From the NCBI GenBank assembly GCA_041389885.1, contig JAWKRB010000007.1, positions 62,001 through 126,000 of the forward strand: DNA of 64,000 bases, in the 5' to 3' direction. This stretch comes from JAWKRB01 sp041389885 (GTDB lineage Bacteria > Myxococcota_A > Polyangia > Polyangiales > Ga0077539). Positions 58,913 to 64,000 of the stretch are shown one piece after another. The translations under genes and the position numbers were made by a program. Below the pieces are notes generated by a model. That model saw only the letters and a list, made by a program, of their open reading frames with translations. It ran no database searches and was not told the origin of the DNA. Position 1 is the stretch's first letter, and each line of letters starts with the position of its first letter.

Positions 58913-61443
58913 TGGCGCGCTATGACACCAACGCAGGCGCGCAGGGGCGACGCATCGGTCGCTACGACGTGCTGGGCGAGATCGCCTCGGGCGGCATGGC
59001 GACGGTGTACCTGGCGCGCTCGATGGGGGCCAAGGGCTTCTCGCGGCTCATGGCGATCAAGCGCCTGCACCCGCACCTCGAGGCCGAAGACGACTTCGTG
59101 CAGATGTTCCTCGACGAGGCGCGGCTCGCGGCGCGCATCCGTCACCCGAACGTGGTCGCGACCCTCGACGTAGAAGACTCGGAGGGTCTCTACATCGTGA
59201 TGGAGTACATCGAGGGGGTCACCCTGCTGACCCTCTCGCGCTCCGCGCAGAAGATCGACGAGCGCATCCCGGTGCCGGTGGTGGCGCGGGTGGTGCTCGA
59301 CACCCTGGGCGGGCTGCACGCGGCGCACGAGCTCCTCGACGACACCGGCGAATTCCTGGGCCTCGTCCATCGCGACGTGTCTCCGCAGAACATCCTCGTC
59401 GGCACCGACGGCTCCTCGCGGCTCACGGATTTCGGCATCGCCAAGGCCGCCTCGCGGCTCACGATGACGCGCGACGGGCAGCTCAAGGGGAAGATCTCGT
59501 ACATGGCCCCGGAGCAGACCCGGCGCGTCGAGATCGACCGCCGCGTCGACCTCTTCGCCATGGGGATCTGCACCTGGGAGCTCCTCGCGGGCAAGCGGCT
59601 CTTTCAGGGCGACAGCGACGTCGAGGTGCTCAACCAGCTCCTGTTCGAGCCCATTCCGCGGCTGAAGGACCACGCGCCGTCGATCCCCGCGGCGCTCGAA
59701 GAGGCCGTGATGAAGGCCCTCGAGCGCGACCCGGCTGACCGCTACGCCACGGCGATGGAATTCGCCGACGCCATCGAGAAGGCCACGCGGGTGCTGGGCG
59801 GCCCGGCGAACCACCGGGCGGTGGCGGCCTTCGTGCAGAAGGTCGCGGGCGAGCGCATCGCGCGCGAGCGGGGTCGCATCGCGTCTGGGGCCTCTCCCAC
59901 CGAGCTCACCACGGGGAGCTGGAAGGCCGTCGACACCCCCCCGGTGACCCCGTCGCGGGTGCGCACCACGGCCGAGGCGCCGGTGCCCGCGGCGCGGCGT
60001 CCCACGATCCAGGGACCCGCGGGAGCGCCGCTCTCGCAGGGGCGGTACGCCGCCCCGGCGGCGGGGAGCGGGCCGCGCATCAAGGCCCCCGAGGCGCAGC
60101 CCGAGCCGCGGCAGCGTCCCCCGACCCTCGCGGGCGCTCCGGTGCCCTCGCGCTTCGCGCCGCCGCGCCCTTCTCCGTCGATCCCGCCGCGCTCTGGGGC
60201 GTCGGCGCGCCCGGTGCAGGGTCCGGCGCCGGTGATTCGGCCGCGCGCGCGCACCGTGATGGGGGCCGGCCCCGACCTCGGCGCCGCGGCGTCTGACTTC
60301 GATCCGGGCCTCCCGACGATCTCCGACGCTCCGAGCGCCTCGCACCCCGAGGTGATCACGGTCGACGCCGACTTCGACGCGCCCGCGCCCGGAGAGGCGA
60401 CGCTCGTCGAGGCGTCTCCCGAGGCGTTCCTCGCGCGGCAGATCGAGATCGATCGGCGGATCAAGAGCGCGAAGCTGGCGGCCGACGCGATCGAGATCGA
60501 GCCCGAAGACGTCGTGCCCGCGAGCCGCTCGGGCGCCTTCGACGAGATCCCCACGAACCCGCCGAAGGAGGCGGCGCGTCAGTCCACCGACGCGTACTTC
60601 GGGCGCGAGGCCCAGGAGATGCGAGGCGGCGCTCCGTCCTTCGCGCCGCTTCCGGCGGAGGCCATTCCTCCTCCGGCGCAGCTCCCGACCTTTGAGCCGC
60701 CTCCCTCGTCCGCGAGCGGCCCGTGGTCCCTCGGCGCCGAGTCTGGCGGGCAGGCCCACTGGCAGCTTCAGGGCGCCGTCGCGCCCGCGCCCGCCGCCCC
60801 CGCGCCCCAGGGGCGCCGAAACCTCCTCGTGATCGTGGCGGTGCTCGCCCTCGGCGCCTCCGCGGCGATCGCGGCGACGGTGCTCCTGCGCGAGCGCACG
60901 GCGGCGAGCCGCGTCGTTCCGCCGCCGCCGAGCGCCGCGGCCCCCACGACCGCCGCGACGGCGCTGGCTCCACCCCCCGAGACGCCGACGCAGCCCGAAC
61001 CCGCCGCTCCGTTGACCGCCGACGCAGGCTCCGTCGCAGAGCCCGCGCCCGTCGCAGAGCCCGCGCCCGTCGCAGAGCCCGCGCCCGTCGCGGAGCCCGC
61101 GCCCGTCGCAGAGCCCGCGCCCGTCGCGGAGCCCGCGCCCGTCGCGGAGCCCGCGCCCGTCGCGGAGCCCGCGCCCGTCGCGGAGCGAGGCGAGCGGCCT
61201 TCCCGCTCGGGTCGTTCGCACGGACAATCCCGGAGCTCTCGTCACCACCACTCGCGCGACCCCGACGCGCTCGAGATCTCTCCGCTCGTGCAACAACTCC
61301 CCCCGGCGGAGAATCGCGCTCCGACGCGGGTGCCCTCTCCCGCGGTCGCTCCGGCCCCTGCTCCGGCCCCTGCGCCGCGCCCCGCGCCGCGCCCCGCGGC
61401 GGATCCTGACACCCCCGACCTCTCCAACCCCTACCGCAGCTGA
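58912..61443 (+). CDS. eukaryotic-like serine/threonine protein kinase
   Basis: 843 residues. The kinase domain covers about residues 18-285: GEIASGGMATVYLA (glycine loop), RLMAIKRLHPH (Lys), GLVHRDVSPQNILVG (HRD and Asn), LTDFGIAKAAS (DFG), KGKISYMAPEQTR (APE) and FAMGICTWELLAGKRLF. All catalytic residues are present. A Pro/Ala-rich linker of 300 residues leads to a transmembrane helix (NLLVIVAVLALGASAAIAAT, near residue 640). An outer part follows with an eight-fold VAEPAP repeat and a Ser/Arg/His-rich end. It is membrane-anchored and likely phosphorylates proteins in response to outside signals sensed with the upstream PEGA-like protein. Confidence 0.9.
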   Translation: MARYDTNAGAQGRRIGRYDVLGEIASGGMATVYLARSMGAKGFSRLMAIKRLHPHLEAEDDFVQMFLDEARLAARIRHPNVVATLDVEDSEGLYIVMEYIEGVTLLTLSRSAQKIDERIPVPVVARVVLDTLGGLHAAHELLDDTGEFLGLVHRDVSPQNILVGTDGSSRLTDFGIAKAASRLTMTRDGQLKGKISYMAPEQTRRVEIDRRVDLFAMGICTWELLAGKRLFQGDSDVEVLNQLLFEPIPRLKDHAPSIPAALEEAVMKALERDPADRYATAMEFADAIEKATRVLGGPANHRAVAAFVQKVAGERIARERGRIASGASPTELTTGSWKAVDTPPVTPSRVRTTAEAPVPAARRPTIQGPAGAPLSQGRYAAPAAGSGPRIKAPEAQPEPRQRPPTLAGAPVPSRFAPPRPSPSIPPRSGASARPVQGPAPVIRPRARTVMGAGPDLGAAASDFDPGLPTISDAPSASHPEVITVDADFDAPAPGEATLVEASPEAFLARQIEIDRRIKSAKLAADAIEIEPEDVVPASRSGAFDEIPTNPPKEAARQSTDAYFGREAQEMRGGAPSFAPLPAEAIPPPAQLPTFEPPPSSASGPWSLGAESGGQAHWQLQGAVAPAPAAPAPQGRRNLLVIVAVLALGASAAIAATVLLRERTAASRVVPPPPSAAAPTTAATALAPPPETPTQPEPAAPLTADAGSVAEPAPVAEPAPVAEPAPVAEPAPVAEPAPVAEPAPVAEPAPVAEPAPVAERGERPSRSGRSHGQSRSSRHHHSRDPDALEISPLVQQLPPAENRAPTRVPSPAVAPAPAPAPAPRPAPRPAADPDTPDLSNPYRS
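61033..61176. repeat. 18-base tandem repeat in the kinase outer domain
   Basis: Eight copies of GTCGCAGAGCCCGCGCCC or its one-base variant GTCGCGGAGCCCGCGCCC encode VAEPAP; a ninth partial copy follows. The variant base is a synonymous third position (GCA/GCG), arranged in blocks, so the array grew by duplication. It is coding, extends the outer stalk of the kinase, and may differ in length between strains. Confidence 0.9.
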
Positions 61444-61464
61444 CGTCCTCGGTCCTCGCGGCGC

Positions 61465-62034
61465 TCAGAGCCAGAAGTTCAGGGCGAGGTGCAGCTGGGC
61501 GACGCCGCGCACGCTCACGTCCTCCTCGGTCCCGCGAGGCCAGGTGTAGGCGCCGAAGTCGTGTCCGATGTAGGCGATGGCCTGGGCCTGCGCCTGAAGC
61601 GAGACCCGGCTCGTGAGCAGCCCCTCGAAGCCCAGGCCCGCGCGCAGGCCGAAGCGCACGTCGGTCGCGGTGAAGTCACCCTGCGGCGCGTGGGCGACCG
61701 CGAGCAACCCGCACGCGCCCAGCACCGGGTGAATCGCCCAGCGCGCGCCGCGCAGGAGGTCGTAGGAGATCGTGCCTCCGATCTCGTGGTCATGGCGCCC
61801 GCCGCCTCGCTCGGAGCCGAGGTGGTGGTCGGTGAAGAGGTCGACGGAGACGCGGTCGAGAGGGCGAATGCGCACCTGCCCGCCGATGGATCCGAGTTGA
61901 TAGTCCCCGACCCGCGCACCTCCGCGAAGGCCGAGGGCGAGGGCGCGGTCTCCGAGTCGGGGGTCGGCGGAGGCGCGGAGGGAGGCCAGGGTGAGGGTCG
62001 CGGTGAACAAGAGGGCGGTGTGAGTGCGTCGCAT
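61465..62034 (-). CDS. predicted outer-membrane beta-barrel protein
   Basis: 189 residues from the ATG at 62034 (MRRTHTALLFTATLTLASLR), a signal peptide. The rest alternates in a beta-barrel pattern: LRGGARVGDYQLGSIGGQVR, SVDLFTDHHLGSERGGGRHD, TISYDLLRGARWAIHPVLGA, VRFGLRAGLGFEGLLTSRVS and the final HLALNFWL ending in an aromatic-Leu typical of outer-membrane proteins. No specific family is recognised. It converges with the kinase gene. Confidence 0.65.
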   Translation of the reverse strand: MRRTHTALLFTATLTLASLRASADPRLGDRALALGLRGGARVGDYQLGSIGGQVRIRPLDRVSVDLFTDHHLGSERGGGRHDHEIGGTISYDLLRGARWAIHPVLGACGLLAVAHAPQGDFTATDVRFGLRAGLGFEGLLTSRVSLQAQAQAIAYIGHDFGAYTWPRGTEEDVSVRGVAQLHLALNFWL

Positions 62035-62195
62035 GCGCGATGACGTTCCACTCGCCGTGCCGCGCCGCGCGCGCTCGCTTTCAAGGGCGCGCGCGCTCGC
62101 CCTGCGAACCGTCGCCCACACACGCCCGCGTGAACCCGCGCGTTGCGCGGCCCTCGGGGTTGCATTCAGCCCTCGCCTCGGGAAGTGTTGCCGCG

Positions 62196-62717
62196 ATGCG
62201 CCTCGCCCTCGTCCTCGCCGCCTCGTTGTTCTCGTCGGTCGTGGGCGCGGTGCCGCTCCGCGTGAGCCCGAGCGAGCGCCAGGAGCTCACCTCCCTCGCC
62301 CGTCGGTTCTTCGAGTCTACGCGCGACGGCGCGAGGTCTCCCGCCAACATCTACCCGTCGCGGGCCGATCTCATGGCGCTGTTCTCGACCGTCGAGACCC
62401 TCCCTGGTCCCGTGCGAGCGCCCGCGCGCACCACGCCGAACGAGGCCGTGGTGCTGCGCCAGCTCGGCTCCATCGACCGCGACGTGCAGGCGCTGCGGGA
62501 GCGATTTCACGGCGGCACCTTCGTCGGTCTCACGGGCGTGCTCGCCCGCGAGGGCACGCTGCGTCAGCGAGGCTGCGGTCGCTTCGCGCGGCGCGACTCG
62601 GTGTGCGCCGACGGGCTGATCCTCGAGTATCGGGTGGGGACCGAGACGCGGCGCTTCAACATCGACACGCTGGTCCGCGTGGGGTCGCGCTGGCGCATCC
62701 TCGACGTGCGCCACTGA
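62196..62717 (+). CDS. secreted hypothetical protein
   Basis: 173 residues from ATG 62196 with signal peptide (LALVLAASLFSSVVGA). The mature part (ELTSLARRFFESTRDGARSP, QLGSIDRDVQALRERFHGGT, FVGLTGVLAREGTLRQRGCG and VGTETRRFNIDTLVRVGSRW) looks like a SnoaL/NTF2-type or unknown periplasmic fold with two Cys (GCGRF, SVCADG). No family is firm. The upstream in-frame stretch back to 62040 is not convincing. It converges with the broken phosphorylase gene, 13 bases away. Confidence 0.55.
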   Translation: MRLALVLAASLFSSVVGAVPLRVSPSERQELTSLARRFFESTRDGARSPANIYPSRADLMALFSTVETLPGPVRAPARTTPNEAVVLRQLGSIDRDVQALRERFHGGTFVGLTGVLAREGTLRQRGCGRFARRDSVCADGLILEYRVGTETRRFNIDTLVRVGSRWRILDVRH

Positions 62718-62730
62718 GGGCGCGGCGGGC

Positions 62731-64000
62731 TCAGCCCACGCGGCCGATGAGCAGCGGCGCGGCCGGGGGCGCGTCGTCGTCGAGGGTGATCGCGTCGCTG
62801 AGCCGCGCGATGGCCTCTTCGGCGCCATCGCGGTCGGCCGCGTGGACCCACACGAGGGTGTCTCCCGCCTCGACGGCGTCGCCGACGTTCTTCTCGAACA
62901 CGAAGCCCACGGAGGGGTCGATGGGGTCCTCGGCGCGCACGCGCCCCGCGCCGAGCGCGACGCCGGCGACGCCGACGGCGCGGGTGTCGATGGCGCGCAC
63001 ATAGCCGCGCGGGCGAGACGAGGGCGACGACGACGGGGGCCTTCGCGAACACCTCGGGGTCATCGACGGCGCGAGGATCTCCCCCTCAGTGCCGCGACCA
63101 TCTCGCGCGCGACCCGGCGGCGCGCGCTCGCTGGTGATGGCCTCGCGGAGCTCTTCGCGCGCCTCGGCCTCGTCCCGCGCGACCCCGCCCAGGACGCATC
63201 GACGCGCCGAGCGCGAGGGTCACCTCGACGAGGTCGGCGGGCCCGCGCCCGTGGAGCACTCGAAGGCCTCGATCGCCCCGAGGGGAGGTTGCCCACGGCG
63301 CACCCCAGCGGACGGTCCATGCGGGTGAGCCAGGGCGACGCACCGCTTGCCCGCGCCGGTGGCGACCTCGACGAGGGCGGTGGCGAGCTCGCGGGCCTGA
63401 GCCTGGTTCGCGAACGCGCCCGAGCCGACCTTCACGTCGAGCACGAGCCCGTCGATGCCCTCGGCGAGCTTCTTCGACAGGATGCTCGCGACGATGAGGG
63501 GGATGCTCTCGACGGTCGCGGTGACGTCGCGGAGCGCGTAGAGGCGCTTTGCCTACTCGGGGCGATCTCGGCGGTCTGTCCGATCATGCAGGTGCCGAGC
63601 TCGGCGACGAGCCGCGCGGGTCGGGGATGGGCAGGTGACCGAGAATCTGGGATGGGCTCTCAGCTTGTCGAGGGTGCCGCCGGTGTGTCCGAGCCCGCGG
63701 CCTGAGACCATGGGGACCGCGACGCCGCAGGCCGCGACGAGGGGCGTGAGGCAGATCGAGACCTTGTCGCCGACGCCGCCGGTGGAGTGCTTGTCGACCT
63801 TTGCGCTGCGCGATGTGCGCGAGGTCGACGAGCAGCCCGAGTCGCGCATCGCGAGGGTGAGCGCGACGGTCTCTTCGCGGGACATCCCGCGAAAGAACAC
63901 GGCCATGGCGAAGGCCGACATCTGGTAGTCGGTTTTGACGTCGCCGCGTACGAAGCCGTCGATAAGGCTACGAATCTCGTCGGGGAGCAGCGCGTGCCCG
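62731..64000 (-). pseudogene. deoA: thymidine/pyrimidine-nucleoside phosphorylase, frame broken and cut by the window edge
   Basis: Reading from the right edge: YQMSAFAMAVFFRGMSREET is followed by LAMRDSG, then in a shifted frame KVDKHSTGGVGDKVSICLTP and VAVPMVSGRGLGHTGGTLDK (the phosphate- and base-binding motifs). Next come MLDVKVGSGAFANQAQAREL near 63.4 kb, GNPLEV-type and GRGPADLVEVTLALGASM near 63.2 kb in another frame, and the open C-terminal part YVRAIDTRAVGVAGVALGAG to VWVHAADRDGAEEAIARLSD (62731-63063). At least five frame changes occur in 1.2 kb. Joined length fits the family (about 430 residues), the start lying just outside. The enzyme splits pyrimidine nucleosides with phosphate. 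Whether the gene is dead or badly sequenced is open. Confidence 0.7.

Noticed and set aside
61033..61176. Possible CRISPR-like array
   Set aside because: Repeats are contiguous 18-base units without spacers and lie in frame inside the kinase gene. The same holds for the 12-base units at 37966-38063. No cas genes are present.

Overview
The window looks like a chromosome segment of a high-GC delta-type bacterium, most likely a myxobacterium (Myxococcota). The reasons are very GC-rich third codon positions, a eukaryotic-like Ser/Thr kinase with a long Pro/Ala-rich outer part, many secreted proteins with N-terminal Cys lipoboxes, FG-GAP and DBH/PHM-like exported proteins, and zinc-ribbon/vWA/pseudokinase gene sets. 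This assignment is inference from gene content; there is no rRNA in the window.

The left half (1-31.3 kb) is a defence island on an integrative element. It opens with an AbiEi/AbiEii pair (491-2370), a decayed or mis-sequenced SH3 protein, a tiny Gly-rich protein and a patatin-like lipoprotein. The main feature is a BREX operon (5224-22284) in the order brxE-brxA-brxB-brxC-[RelA/SpoT-domain protein]-pglX-[AAA ATPase + HNH nuclease, Septu-like]-pglZ-brxL. Most genes overlap by 1-8 bases, so it reads as one transcript. Next come a serine recombinase, a Fis-type regulator, a TOPRIM/zinc-finger primase-like protein, a DUF927-type helicase, and two paralogous tyrosine integrases in tandem. The second integrase runs into the 3' end of a tRNA-Gly(CCC) gene at 31281-31352, the likely chromosomal attachment site.

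The right half (31.6-64 kb) reads as ordinary chromosome. On the minus strand lies a run of six genes: zinc-ribbon membrane protein, zinc-ribbon pseudokinase, vWA protein, PurA paralogue, glpA and glpB. Then come rimO, two exported proteins, adenosine deaminase, recA, a 3D-domain protein and a three-gene flavin/[2Fe-2S] dehydrogenase set of the HcnABC/sarcosine-oxidase type. A TerB-like protein is followed by a cluster I regard as the best candidate for an under-described system: a DUF692 (MNIO) oxidase fused to a C-terminal partner-like region, a nucleotidyltransferase-fold protein, a membrane protein ending in six evenly spaced Cys-Gly repeats, and a DUF6065-like protein. The window closes with a PEGA/TPR-like protein next to a Ser/Thr kinase, two secreted proteins and a broken thymidine/pyrimidine phosphorylase.

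A caution applies throughout. Four separate patches (about 2.87-2.99, 13.3-20.2, 35.7-38.0 and 62.9-64.0 kb) contain many single-base frame changes that keep recognisable protein sequence on both sides, while long genes between them are perfectly open. This looks more like low-accuracy assembly patches than natural decay, so 'pseudogene' calls in those patches are provisional.
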